The translations under genes were made by a program, and so were the position numbers. The notes under the pieces are model-generated. The model made no database searches, had not been told where the DNA came from, and worked only from the letters and a program-made list of their open reading frames with translations. From Argyresthia goedartella (Eukaryota > Arthropoda > Insecta > Lepidoptera > Argyresthiidae), in contig OX463815.1 of assembly GCA_949825045.1 (NCBI GenBank), positions 18,469,231 through 18,533,230 on the forward strand: a stretch of 64,000 nt of DNA, written 5' to 3'. Positions 1 through 10,890 of this stretch are shown in pieces (the first letter of the stretch is position 1; every line of letters begins with the position of its first letter).

Positions 1-965
1 GGTATAGGTAGCAACATTCGGGTTTTGTACTTTCTTGTGTCGAGTCTCTCTGCGTTTGCGCACGTCTATTGTGTTAGTAGTGCTCTCGCCTAGCCGCGCA
101 ATTTCCTGTACTTTTAAATTTCATTTTGTGCGAGGATATTTTTATAGCTTTTGTGTTTTTATTTATATAAACGTTTCTGGCTGTCCTGGAAAATCGAAGT
201 GTAGGACTCCCACGAAGTGTTTTGATAAGACTGTTATCACGACTGGCGGTATCGGCCTGTGATGTTGTGTCTGGTGTATCTAGAGGTACAATGACATTAG
301 TTTTCAACTGAGGTGAGTGATCTTGTATTTTTTTAATTAACATTTTAGGTAGTTAACTAAACACAGAGATCTTATTTGTTGGAGGCTTTTCTTATACATT
401 TCGTTATTCATGCTCAGGGCCCTGGAGTCAGACCTTCCTGCTATGCCTGATTCTCTACTTTGAGTGGGCCTCAGCGCGTAGCATACCGACTAATAAATGA
501 AGAAATTATAAAAACTTAAAAACCCGACCGCTGTACACTGAAAAGCTCAAAACAAGCGCATAAGACTTAGCGTAGTTGCTGAGATTCGATAAAATTATTA
601 CCTACGTACAGTATAAAATTATTACAGCTAAACGGAACCCGCTCATCAGATTTTAATTTAATTTAACACTGTATTGTTATAATTATTAAGTCAAAAAAGC
701 ATAAAATCAGCCATTTTATTTTAGTTTCATTTGATGTACCCAGTGATACTGGGGTCATCAAGACAATTAATCTAATAACTTATCATTTATCAAAAGCGGT
801 TGAGCGGTTGAGTAGTTACGAGAGAACACAGGAACAGAAATACATACATATATACATACAGGTCAAACACTTAATCCTCCTCTTTTTCGCTTCGCTGTAA
901 TCGGGTAAAACACCACTGTGTACATTAGTAGACGCCGCTAGGCTTCACTACTAATAATAATAATA
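1..965. other. Unassigned non-coding stretch
   Basis: No convincing gene. A minus-strand open stretch at 74-343 is rich in Thr/Ser/Lys and matches nothing I recognise; it could be an old LINE ORF1 scrap or chance. The piece around 790-915 (ending in the 'cttcgctgtaatcgggtaaaa' type of motif) resembles the tail of a common lepidopteran interspersed repeat. Confidence 0.4.
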
Positions 966-1208
966 ATACCTTGGACACTATTTACACACATTGATCTAGC
1001 CGCAAACTAGGATTCCCTGTATCTTAGGTACTAGACAACGATACACATACTTTTATAGATAAATATTATACTTAGGTAGATAAACAACCATGACTAGGGT
1101 ACAAACATCCGTTCTCATCAAACAAATGTTTGCCCCACCGGGACTCGAACCCGGGACCCTTGGCTTCGTAGGCAGGGTCACTGCCGACTCGGCCATTCGG
1201 GTCGTCAA
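966..1208 (-). repeat. tRNA-derived SINE, family A, copy 1
   Basis: Read on the minus strand the element starts with a tRNA-like head: an A-box-like stretch (tggccgagtcggcagtg) and a B-box (ggttcgagtcc) about 35 bases further on. It then runs into a non-tRNA body and ends at a (taa)n tract. Copies of the same sequence lie at 25980-26157 and 44818-45065, all on the minus strand, so this is a dispersed SINE and not a functional tRNA gene. It is the best preserved head of the three. Confidence 0.8.
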
Positions 1209-2638
1209 CCATAACCATGACCTCAGCATATGCTGAAAGCATTCGGGGATAATTGAAGGGTTGCGCCAAGGGCTCTAAATTCTCAGTTTGAATGTTATTA
1301 AGGGTTAATCCCCCTTAGTTCTGTAGTTTATAATTTAAAAAATTCTGCCCAGAATTGAGAAGTCCCTAAAAAGTAGAATGATAGTAGATTAGATTTTAAC
1401 GGCAGAATGTTATCGTAGACGTAGATTGTATGTAGGTAAGGAGTTTTGCTGGTTAGGGGCGTAGAAGCTAAGCTATATCTTAGCTCGAATATATGTTATG
1501 TAGGCATCCTATTTCTTCAATGTGTATGTTTGAAAACATTATGTGTCTTTGGGAACTATTCCCAAAAACTAAATATATATGTTTATCTTCTAAAACTAGT
1601 TATTTATTGGGATCTAAAAAGAGTTGACATTGTTCTTTCATAATTCATAATTGATTTAATGCACACTAATCATATAAAAAATCAAGAGTTCCATGAACAT
1701 AGTGTAAAAAGGCGAGCTTTTCTCTATTATCTCTTCCAGCAAACCAGGTTCAGATGGGAAAGGTTGATTGCTGAGCTGGGGTAGATCTATGTGTTCAGCA
1801 ATATTACGAAATACACGAGTACTAACATTCATATTAATAAATAAAATATTTAATCACTATAATAATAATAATATACCAAATACTTATAATGATATTCGAA
1901 AAAAAAGGTATTCAAATATCTTAAACTATAATTTTGAAATTATGAAATTATCAATGGTTATTGAAAAATTAACAAAAAACACAAATTTTCTCACCGTTTT
2001 GTCACAGTGATTGACGTCACAGCTAGTGTGAGCTGTTAAGAACTTTATTGCAATATGATTGTGTATTAATTTGAACCACCACGAATCCAATTGCTAACTC
2101 TATACACGCGCCTGACCTGAGGCTTTGAACTGGAAGGTCTTATCCTGTCTAACAACAATATTTTTTTCGACTGTTAGGCTTATCAAATCACGTACATCGT
2201 AACACAGGTGCCCATATATACAATGTAGAGCAATTTTTTTGGGTACAGTTTGTACTGACATTCTATACAAAGTGTACCCAAAACTTTTGCTCTTGAGCGT
2301 ATATGTAGGTGGATGGGGCGACATAGTATTAGTTTAATGTTTATTGCGTACGGTTGCACAGATCGAAAATCTCTATGATTGCCTGTTATCGCCAAAATGA
2401 CTTAAAACTTTGAATTGCCTGAACGAGCCTAGATGAATTAAACAGCTCATAAATTAATTTTCTCTAACTGGCTTTATCTATTTATGGCTATTTTGCATAG
2501 AGCGCGGTTACTAGGTATCACTGAGGCCTTGTTTGCATACATTCCAATACAGTAGAAGTAGAGAGATCTACTATAAATTAGGGAATGGGAGATTCTGTAG
2601 AAAAAGTCTGTTATTTGTCACAGTTGAATATATTTATA
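1209..2638. other. Unassigned non-coding stretch
   Basis: AT-rich DNA with short open frames only, such as 1446-1643 and 1768-2010, which have low-complexity Asn/Ile/Lys composition and no motif. I see no element ends or splice-bounded exons here. Confidence 0.4.
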
Positions 2639-3057
2639 TAGGGTGCTTACCTATGAAATTGGCGAATTTTTCTTCCAGATTCAGGAGTTCATAATTTGAG
2701 TAATTCAATAGCTATTTCCAGTTTTTTTATTGTTTTAAAATTAATTTCAATATTTTACATCTACTTATTAAATTTTCTTTTAATTTTCAGTTTGATAACT
2801 AAAATGTTATCTTCAAAATCAGTGCCTCCTAAATGTCATCCATTTTCATGATATTATTCGTAATATTTTTTTACAGCTGGCACTTTTCAAAAATTATATA
2901 AAAATTTCTGTTAGCTAAATGTTGTCTCATTCATACACACAAAGTTTATAAAATTAGGATCAGTCATTCCTAAAAAAATACAAAAATGTTTGTACTGAAA
3001 ATTGAGTTAACTTCAATTTTTCCGTACAAAACGCCAATTTCATATGTAAGGACCTAA
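2639..3057. mobile_element. MITE with mariner-type ends, copy 1
   Basis: About 419 bp with no coding capacity. The left end contains cttacctatgaaattggcg and the right end the reverse complement, cgccaatttcatatgtaag, followed by gacctaa and a TA. The same body occurs at 23129-23550 (very similar, including the 'ttcttccagattcaggagttc' block) and at 55895-56306 (more diverged). The ends match those of the mariner at 54619-55892, so this is probably a non-autonomous derivative or passenger of that family. TA flanks fit mariner target choice. Confidence 0.85.
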
Positions 3058-4842
3058 TATTATACCCACATCAGTATATTGTATGAGAAATAATAAAGAA
3101 ATTGCGAAAAAAGAAGGCCTGTGTGAATACATGAACGAATATTTGGCATGTAATAAATTGTCTAACAATCGTCAAACATCAAAGGTTGGTTGGTAGAGCA
3201 AGTATATTATCTATATTTAATTTAATTTATGCAAAATGTATATCTTAAACTGTGCCGTTTATTGGAAAATACCGCTAAAAATACAAATTGAAGTTATCAT
3301 TATTTAATTCTTATAGCAATAATATAGATGTATAATTTTCTCGAGTGAAAAATAATAGAAAGGACGAACATTCATCACGAAATACCCTTAACTTATTCCA
3401 TCGTTGTTCGTGATTATCACAGGTCGGAACACTAAGCTATGATTTGAACTAACCAGATGACTACACGGTGTCTTGCTTGCCACATAATTCTTCACTTACC
3501 TTCCGGATTCTTTCTTTTGCGCCCTAAAGATACCTTCGATTACACGTTTAAATAGCAAATCGCTTTTTGCTAATTCACGACTCAATCAATTTTCCTGCCC
3601 ATGCACAGCACATTCCTAACATTATGAGTAGTCATTTCGCATTGACCATACTTGAAAATCTCACCAAACCCTTTTTAAAAGATGGGTGGTGCTTGGTGGG
3701 CAGAGGAAGGTAATACAAAGTAGGAAATACCGTTCTCGGCTCAATGGGCCGAAACTCTCAGCGCTAACCAGGGCTCGGTTTTCCGGCATTATCATGTTAT
3801 TTATTGTTATTTGTTGCAATTGGATCAAGGACAGGTCCTAGCATGATGCTAACGGTTTATTCACATATGCTCAAGTATGTAAAAAATACCGTAAGTGACG
3901 TAAGCAAGTTCACCAATCACCGAAAGGAAGTATGATAGAAAAGAATAGCATACTTTTTTAATGTTTTTTAATTTTTGATGATACATGCTTATTCCTCCCT
4001 AATGGAGGTGGTGTACTTATAAATGTGTCTTGGCTGGGATCTGTTTTGTAGACTATACCCATAATATACGGCCATAAGCTTTATAGCTTTTACACTGGAC
4101 GTCAGTGGATTAGTAAACCTTGAATATTTTCACGACAATTATATTAAATGGTGGTGGAGTATGGAAATATGAGTGGAGTGCGGTCCCTAACCATGTTGAA
4201 TTGGTCCCCTCGTCGTGACCCAATCAATACGGTTATTGGAATATTAATTTATGTCCCGTGAGCGTATCGATTTCGTTGTTGTTGTTGACGATATCGATGC
4301 AGTTATCCTGTAAATATTGCATCATACATAATAATCGCCGTAACCATATTGGCCTGGTCAGCAGGTGGGTTAAGTTAGTGGTCTTCATACTTTCAATGAT
4401 TGATGGTTTTAATACCCAGTAAATCTTTCAAAAAATGTCAACAATAGTTGCGACAACGGGACGAGAGTTATGTGTAAAGGTAAAAACAAATTTAAAGCCG
4501 TATCTTCATATCATTAAATTTCAACTGGACAAAAAAGAAAGCGTGGGCGTCGCGCCATATCTAAAACTGCCCTAAAGTAAAAACTAAACATATTTTTCTT
4601 TCTAATAATTTTGTCTAATTTAAAATTGTTTCTATTTGTATTTTTAATATTATGCTTAGGTATAACAACTATATTTTGGGTTTTTTTTAAATAAATAAAA
4701 ATATTTAAGTACCCTTTCATGTTTTTCATTTATTCACCTTTCACAGATAAGATAGACCCCAGAAAATATTTTTACCGCATATCATTGAAGAGTTTATTTA
4801 AAGCTTTAAAAGTCGCACTATATGTATTTACCATAAACCATG
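3058..4842. other. Unassigned non-coding stretch
   Basis: I see no gene, no element termini and no splice-bounded coding segment in this 1.8 kb. Short open frames lack recognisable motifs. Confidence 0.4.
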
Positions 4843-5020
4843 CATTGCTCCTGGCCCCACACTGGGATACCCTGTGTAGTGGGAATCAGAAACAGCGACG
4901 TCACATACATATAAACATCCAAGACCTGTTTTTTTTTTATCTTTATCCCCAGCCAGGGATCGAACCCGGGACCTCTCGCATGGCAGGCCGAGTCACAACC
5001 GCAGCGCCACAGAGGTCGTC
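4843..5020 (-). repeat. tRNA-derived SINE, family B, copy 1
   Basis: On the minus strand the head reads gacctctgtggcgctgcggt, followed by a B-box (gggttcgatcc), then a T/A-rich linker and a body ending in 'ctggccccac'. A second copy of the same family is at 46399-46568. The head resembles a tRNA with an intact internal promoter, but the 3' side has no tRNA acceptor arm, so it is a SINE. Open frames across it (4719-5036 plus, 4818-5069 minus) are by-products. Confidence 0.75.
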
Positions 5021-5254
5021 GGATTATATGAGCTAGTTTATATTTTAGTTTTAATACAAACAATTTCAAACGAATCTGATTTTAAATATTTATGAATGTC
5101 TTTTTTAATTTTTTTATCCTTCATCAAGTTTCCGCTTGACACAAATTTAGATACCAAAAGAAAAACTTGATGCTAGTTTAAATTAAAACTGATGAATTAA
5201 GCTGCTACTTTTGACTTATTACAATGCTCCTTATTAGCTCCTGTCCATATGTAC

Positions 5255-5415
5255 CCTCTTTCTTAGGGTTTCGTGCCCGAAGGGTGCCATACAGGGCGCT
5301 TTTACTAAGCCTCCGCTGTCCGTCCGTCCGTCCGTCAGTCTGTCCGTCTGTCACCGGGCTCTACCGCAACCGAAATAGGTAGAGAGCTGAAATTTTCACA
5401 GACGGTGTATTTCTA
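5255..5415 (-). repeat. Common lepidopteran repeat, 3' part
   Basis: Contains the reverse complement of the 'tacggaaccctaaaa' end, a (gtcc)n tract and the 'gaaattttcacag...gtatttctattgccgctataac' body that is also seen at 34255-34682 (plus) and 37948-38115 (minus). This is a dispersed repeat typical of Lepidoptera. The GTCC tract is part of it, not an independent satellite. Confidence 0.7.
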
Positions 5416-5853
5416 TTGCCGCTATAACAAAAAATATACAACATACGGGTTTTTAAGAATTGAATGTAATACCCATACACGAGATTATTGTATGGCCATT
5501 TTCTTAGCCAGTTTGTTTTATTTGTTGATCGTTTATCGGTGAACACTATTTGCAATTATAAGATTAATAATTCCTCTTTCGAATTATATATATTTTTATT
5601 TTATTTTATCACATTCGATTCTATTTCTGTAAATTAGTTATTCAATTTCTGTCCATTTCCGGGTTCAATGAGCTTCGTTAACTTGAGTACGTACTTCAAT
5701 ACTTACATACTACATACACAAAACTCTTTTGCAATGTTTCGCTGTAGGTACGGCCTTGAATGTAGTCCTACCTAGTATTTAATTTTTATTATTAAAAAAA
5801 GGTATACTCGTACAGAATACTGTCGTTTTACTTTTTTCCGAGTAAAATGTTAG

Positions 5854-6290
5854 TTCAAGTTCAAGTTCAAAGATTTTATTCATAATAGCATAAAAATTTA
5901 GACTTAATGAACGTCATAACAAAATCAAGAAAGCATAATATAACATTAAGTAGGTGCCTAATTATTACATAAAACATAATATATAGGGTGCAATGAACTG
6001 GTTTAATGCCAGATGTCAGTGTCTTGTAAAAAGTCATTAATTTTGTAGTAGGCCTTGGTGCACAAAGTGTGCTTTATACATATTTTGAATCGAGCTTCAG
6101 TGAAGTTTTGTATTTCTTGCGGAATTTTATTGTAGAAGCGAATACAGTGTGCCATAAAAGAACTGCTAAACTTTTGTGAGTCTGATTGGAAAAGAAAGTT
6201 TATGTTTATTTCTAGTTTGCACATTGTGGCGGCTATCAATGGTTTTAAAGCTACTGATATTTTTCCTCACATACATAATGTTTTCATATA
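5854..6290 (-). mobile_element. Outer LINE of the nest, 3' portion (CR1-like)
   Basis: Minus-strand remains of a CR1-like non-LTR retrotransposon. Reading leftward from 6290, the frame gives the C-terminal tail of the reverse transcriptase ORF (…YENIMYVRKN…, then after a frameshift RFYNKIPQEI and YYKINDFLQD). The same tail is seen in the LINE ending at 32734 (YDNLVYVKRN, YYNKVPTDI, YYRISDYLED). The 3' end carries a (ttgaac)3 tract at 5854-5870. The upstream half lies at 10552-10890. The two halves join in frame at a Gln-Tyr-Ile-Tyr-Glu junction once the intervening DNA transposon and one copy of its TA target are removed. Confidence 0.85.
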
Positions 6291-6435
6291 TACACAGTCA
6301 GGTCATAAGTTCTGTCACACAATAAAAACTTTTGAATTTAGAACGCTGGCCACAAAAAAGTTTATTGAATTCGAATCTCGAATTTTTCATGAAAATAAAA
6401 TTGTGTACTTTTTAGAATTTTCCTCATTTTTAAAT

Positions 6436-7483
6436 ATGGAGTGGACACTTAAAGAAGACCGTGTCGCAGTTATTGCGTTGCATCGTTGCGGTTACGCGCC
6501 AATTCAGATTTTCGACATACTGAAAAATTTGAATATAACCAAAAGATTCGTTTATCGTACCATAAAACGATACAATGAAGACTCTAGTGTAGATGACAGG
6601 TCAAGAAGTGGTCGTCCTCGCTCTGTAAGGACTCCAGCAGTAATAAAAGCTGTGAAGGCGCGAATTCAAAGAAATCCCATACGTAAGCAGAAACTGTTGG
6701 CCCTTCAGATGGGGTTAAGCAGGACCACGGTGAAAAGGGTGTTAAATGAAGACTTAGGGCTTAGGGCATATCGAAGAAAAACAGGACATCGTTTGGACGC
6801 TCGTTTAATGGACCTGAGACTGAAGAGATGCCGCGCTTTGTTGAAGCGGTACGCGGGAAAAAAGCATCGGGAAATTCTTTTTTCGGATGAAAAAATTTTC
6901 ACCGTGGAAGAGAGCTACAACAAACAAAATGATAAGGTGTACGCACACAGCAGTGAAGAAGCGAGCAACCGTATTCCGCGTGTCCAACGAGGTCATTTTC
7001 CATCCTTGCTCATGGTTTGGTTGGGAGTCTCTTATTGGGGCTTAACTGAGGTACATTTTTGTGAGAAAGGCGTAAACACGAATGCAGTTGTGTATCAAAA
7101 TACAGTCCTCAAGAACCTTGTGGAACTTGTTTCTCATACTATGTTTAACAACAGGCACTGGGTTTTCCAACAAGATTCTGCGCCAGCTCATAGAGCGAAA
7201 AGCACCCAAGTCTGGCTGGCGGCGCGTGAAATCGACTTCATCCGGCACGAAGACTGGCCCTCCTCCAGTCCAGATTTGAGTCAGAGTTGAGTTAGATTAC
7301 AAGATATGGCAATACTTGGAGGAAAAGGCCTGCTCAAAGCCTCATCCTGATTTGGAGTCACTCAAGGCATCCTTGATTAAGGCAGCCGCCGATATTGACA
7401 TGGACCTCGTTCGTGCTGCGATAGACGACTGGCCGCGCAGAATAAAGGCCTGTATTCAAAATCGCGGGGGTCATTTTGAATAA
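6436..7483 (+). pseudogene. maT transposase, frameshifted
   Basis: Transposase of the Tc1/mariner superfamily. It would bind the terminal repeats and cut and paste the element at TA. I place the start at the Met of MEWTLKEDRVAV, because the second copy shares it and upstream codons only extend through non-coding element DNA. An N-terminal helix-turn-helix region (about residues 1-110, with a GRPRS-type linker near 65) precedes the DDD catalytic core: FSDEKIF, VFQQDSAPAH and WPSSSPDLS…LD. In the second copy, 37 residues separate the last two Asp, the spacing of the maT/DD37D group. Compared with copy 2, about 7 extra bases near 7281-7288 shift the frame and create a stop just before the third Asp; coding-like sequence continues to GGHFE and a stop at 7481-7483. 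It is therefore dead. Confidence 0.9.
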
Positions 7484-7548
7484 ACTTTATTACCATACAT
7501 CAGTTTACTGAGTAGGATCACGATATCCTACTCAATAAACTGAACACG

Positions 7549-8589
7549 TTGGGAATCCAAGGCGACCTTTATCGTTGGATCAGTTCATATATAACAAACA
7601 GGACGCAAGCTGTAGTACTGGGTGGATATAAATCAAACTACATTGACATTCCCTCCGGGGTACCCCAGGGATCCCACCTAGGGCCTCTATTTTACAATGC
7701 CTACTTATATGATCTACATGAATGTTTCACACAATCAAAGCACCTTCTGTATGCTGATGACAAAAAAGTTTTCTTTAAAATTACTAACGTTGAGGACTAC
7801 TATAAAATTCAAATGGACTTAGACAAATTATCAGCTTACTATAAATCTAATAGAATAAGTATAAACGTAGATAAATGCATTCAAATAACTTAAACACGAA
7901 AACAAAAACAAATTAATTTTAATTACAAAATTGACAATCAACTTTTAAAAAGCGTTGACGAGGTTCGTGATTTAGGCGTTCAATTGGATAGTAAATTGCT
8001 TTTCATCAAGCATATTGATATGATAGTAAATAAAGCTTACAGGAACCTCGGTTTCGTGATCCGAGTATGTAAACCCTTTAACGACATCTCATGTGTTAAG
8101 AAAGTATACTACGCATATGTCCGTAGTATCCTTGAATTTGCCAGTATCATCTGGAATCCGCAATATGCAGTGTACACTAATAAAATTGAACGAATACAAA
8201 AACAGTTTATAAACCACCTAAACTATAGACTGAAAATACAATTCCCATCTTACGAAGGAGGCTGCAACCATCATCGTATTAACACCCTAGTGGATAGACG
8301 CACCATGCTTGATATGGCCTTCCTACATGACTTGGCTAACTCCACCATCGACAGCCCCTCTCTTACGACACTGACATCTTTGGTTGTCCCCCGTCGGTGC
8401 TCCGCACGACGCCGACAACACGATGTCTTTTACCACATATACTATAATACTATTTACACACCCTATAGCAAGACAAACTACGGTCGTAATGAATACATTT
8501 CTAGAGCTACTAAGTGTTTCAATAAGAAATTCAGCAATAGTATAGACATGTTCAATTTATCTAAGGTTGGTGTAAAAAGCAAGTACTAG
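7549..8589 (+). pseudogene. Truncated reverse transcriptase (non-LTR)
   Basis: Two successive frames give one broken reverse transcriptase: 7549-7893 (palm, with GVPQGSHLGPL and YADD) and 7984-8589 (connection and C-terminal region, with KVYYAYVRSILEFAS and FLHDLANSTIDSPSL). The join needs a frameshift near 7893-7984. The first D of the usual AFD box is absent because of the 5' truncation. It would have copied its own RNA at a nicked target, but without an endonuclease and with the frame broken it cannot act alone. The motif set fits the Jockey/I side of non-LTR elements; the exact clade is uncertain. Confidence 0.8.
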
Positions 8590-8818
8590 ATATATTATTA
8601 AAAGAGCAAAATCGAGTACCTTGAAATCTATTGTTTTGTCTCGGTATACCTTTCATAGTTTTTAGTGCAACAAAACCTAGATTAATAAAAATTGTCCTGC
8701 TTACATCCTTTATTTTAAGTATTAAGTTCTTATTGGTTCGGTCTAATTAAGGCATCTACAATATCCTATTATTGGCTAAGACAAATTAAGTTACTTAACA
8801 ACTAAGCTTTATATACTA

Positions 8819-10377
8819 CTCAAAAGAAAAAAAGGGCCACTTACATATTTCTGTTTTTGAGTAAATTTTTAGATGTAAACAAATTAATAAGTGACTAATT
8901 AATGATGTCCGGCCTCCTTCAGTATCCAACCTCTTTAATGCTGGTGTTTAAGTCTTACAGCTGGCCAGAAATTTAAGCAAATAAAAAAAACGTGTTTCAG
9001 GTCAAATTCCTTTCAGATGGAATCACAATTTTATTCTGTTAAAAAACTATTTCTGTCCATCTTTTGCTTCGTTTAACATCTTTTGTTAATAATGCCACGT
9101 CAACGAAGGCATATGGATACCATTACTGCCACCAGAGCCGTAACATTGATTGCTGAAGGTCATTCACAGCGGTCTGTAGCTTTTTCGTTGGGTTTCTCTC
9201 GCCGAGCCATCCAAAATGTGTGGGATCGGTTCCAAGAGACTGGCAGTGTTGCAAGAAGGCCTGGATCGGGCAGGGTGCGAGCGACTACGGCACAAGAGGA
9301 TCGCTACATCCGATTGAGTGCCCGTCGAGAGCGCTCTGTGACGGCACGTAAGTTACAAAATCGCCTACGGTTGACAACGGGGACTCGTGTTAGTGACCAA
9401 ACGATACGTAATCGACTGCATGAAGACCAGCAAAGGTCCAGACGCCGAGTAGTACGAATTCCTTTATCTAGGGTTCAACGTGGAAATCGTTTAAGTTTTT
9501 GCCGCGAACATTCAGATTGGAGCATGAATCAATGGGGTATGGTGCTCTTCACAGATGAGTGTAAAGTGAAGCTTTGTAGTGATGATCGGCGGATTAGAGT
9601 ATGGAGACGACAGGGTGAGAGATTTTCCGATGTCTGCATCAAGGAAATTGACCGCTTTGGAGGTCCTATTGTGATGGTTTGGGCTGGGATTAGCTTACAA
9701 GGCAAAACTGAGCTGGTTTTCTTAAATCAAGGCACAGTAACTGCACAACGGTACATAGATGAAGTCATCAGGCCTCATGTGATTCCATTCTCACAGAGAG
9801 TGGGGCCAGGGTTCTGGTTAATGCATGACAATGCCCGCCCACACACAGCTCGGGCCACTCAGACTGTACTGGATGACTCCCATATTCGTGTCCTACCATG
9901 GCCAGCGTATAGTCCGGATTTAAATCCAATAGAGCATTGGGACCAATTAAAACGAAGGGTTAGGGAGCATGAGCAAGAGGTTCACAACCAGCAACAGCTT
10001 ATGGATGCTCTGAAACGTGCGTGGGAAGAGATACCTGATGAAAACATCAGAAACTTAATCGAGAGTATGCATTCAAAGCTCCTGGAGTGTGAAAACAGGA
10101 GAGGAGGACACACCCGTTACTAAACCATTAAAAAAAACAGCTTGTGTCAGTTCTTGTTTTGTTTTGCAAAGAGTTTCTGTTTAGTTTTTGCTGTTGACAA
10201 TGGACTAATTTCATGTTAATTGAAATAAGTGAAACAATTGACTACACAATTAAATGGTTATTAGCATAAGTTAAAACAAAAGCCTTGTTACATGCTATTT
10301 TAATAAATATACATTACTGTTTACTATATTTTTCACGTAGCAATCAAAATACTTAGTGGCCCCTATTTTCTTTTGAG
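8819..10377 (+). mobile_element. Tc1 (DD34E) transposon, complete
   Basis: A 1,559-bp element with terminal inverted repeats that start ctcaaaagaaaa and contain gggccact, with about three mismatches between ends over 25 bases. It is flanked by TA at 8817-8818 and 10378-10379. It contains one uninterrupted transposase gene. It lies in the 3' untranslated part of the LINE that interrupts the maT element, so it must be the last of the four insertions at this site. Intact ends plus an intact ORF make it the youngest-looking element in the window. Confidence 0.93.
9092..10123 (+). CDS. Tc1-family transposase (intact)
   Basis: Cut-and-paste transposase, about 343 residues from MPRQRRHMD, close to the usual Tc1 length. 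I choose the Met at 9092 over the slightly earlier one (9083) because MPRQRR-type starts are typical of the group. The N-terminal half (about 1-115) has two helix-turn-helix units with a GSGRVR-like linker. The catalytic triad is visible as FTDECKV, MHDNARPHTA and SPDLNPIEHW, with 34 residues between the second Asp and the Glu (DD34E). The C-terminus ends in the family-typical GGHTRY. No stop or frameshift is seen. It has its own compact element with short flanks and no host-like introns, so expression would depend on the element's own upstream region or on neighbouring transcription. Confidence 0.95.
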   Translation: MPRQRRHMDTITATRAVTLIAEGHSQRSVAFSLGFSRRAIQNVWDRFQETGSVARRPGSGRVRATTAQEDRYIRLSARRERSVTARKLQNRLRLTTGTRVSDQTIRNRLHEDQQRSRRRVVRIPLSRVQRGNRLSFCREHSDWSMNQWGMVLFTDECKVKLCSDDRRIRVWRRQGERFSDVCIKEIDRFGGPIVMVWAGISLQGKTELVFLNQGTVTAQRYIDEVIRPHVIPFSQRVGPGFWLMHDNARPHTARATQTVLDDSHIRVLPWPAYSPDLNPIEHWDQLKRRVREHEQEVHNQQQLMDALKRAWEEIPDENIRNLIESMHSKLLECENRRGGHTRY

Positions 10378-10551
10378 TAATATGTAAAAACTGCTGCTGG
10401 ATATGTTAACAATAAAAATAAAATAAAATAAAATAAAATAAGAATCTATGTTTTATTAAGTTCATTTTGCTATATAAATGTTTACATAAATAATAAACAT
10501 GTCTAAATTATTTCATATTGCACATGTGACAGAACTTATGACCTGACTATG

Positions 10552-10890
10552 AATATTGAGTTGCAACTGTTAGGATGTTGGTTTTTTTGAAGAAATCTCT
10601 CAGAGATTCTCTCAGAGAATCTCTATTACATAGCTTATAAATAAATCGGATTGCTCTCTTCTGCAAAATGAAGATGGTCACAATGTCAGCAGCCCGTCCC
10701 CATAGTAGTATGCCGTAATACAAAATGCTCTGGAAATAACTAAAATATACAAGCATTGCAGTTTCAACGTCAGTCAATTCCCTGATTCTTTTAATCGCAT
10801 ATGCTGCGGAGCTAAGTCTATGTGCTAATTTTTAAATATGGGGACCCCACTGTAGTTTGGCATCAATAGTGATGCCGTTATGCGAGTTAC
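10552..10890 (-). mobile_element. Outer LINE of the nest, 5' side of the split
   Basis: Continuation of the minus-strand CR1-like LINE whose 3' part is at 5854-6290. The frame 10547-10777 and upstream codons encode the RT C-terminal region: DAKLQWGPH, KLAHRLSSAAYAIKRIRELT, VYFSYFQSILYYGILLWG and ILQKRAIRFIY. These align block by block with the same part of the LINE at 29972-32734. An in-frame stop lies near the GPHI codons, so the copy was decaying. It loses similarity around 10890-10900 (5' truncation). The break falls inside the codons for Gln-Tyr-Ile-Tyr. Confidence 0.85.

Larger units (their letters stand above)
7499..10441 (+). mobile_element. 5'-truncated LINE inserted in the maT element
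   Basis: Non-LTR retrotransposon fragment on the plus strand. Reverse transcriptase motifs start at HDILLNKL (about 7530). They continue with GDLYRWISSYITNRTQ, the SGVPQGSHLGPL box, and YADD (catalytic box, about 7750) in the frame 7549-7893; a frameshift near 7893 leads into the frame 7984-8589 with the C-terminal thumb and tail region. The 3' end at 10410-10441 is a run of (aaaat)n, typical of reverse-transcribed insertions. The 5' side is truncated within the palm and begins with a foldback (see findings). The endonuclease is missing. The 3' untranslated region is itself split by a Tc1 element at 8819-10377. Confidence 0.88.
6293..10551 (+). mobile_element. maT-type (DD37D) DNA transposon, copy 1, interrupted
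   Basis: A Tc1/mariner-superfamily element with matching ends: cacagtcaggtcataagttc at the left and its near-perfect reverse complement ending at 10551. It sits inside the minus-strand LINE and is flanked by TA at 6291-6292 and a mutated AA at 10552-10553. Its body is interrupted: sequence up to 7498 and from about 10442 onward is continuous in the second copy (20294-21601), so the roughly 2.9 kb between is a later insertion. The transposase remnant is listed separately. Confidence 0.9.

Noticed and set aside
1140..1208. Possible tRNA gene on the minus strand
   Set aside because: B-box and A-box-like sequence are present, but the acceptor arm does not close and the same sequence recurs with a common non-tRNA body, so it is a SINE.
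4719..5036. 105-codon open frame
   Set aside because: Runs antisense across a SINE; no motif and no independent support.
5310..5340. GTCC tandem as a possible CRISPR or satellite
   Set aside because: Short 4-base tandem inside a common interspersed repeat, without spacers.
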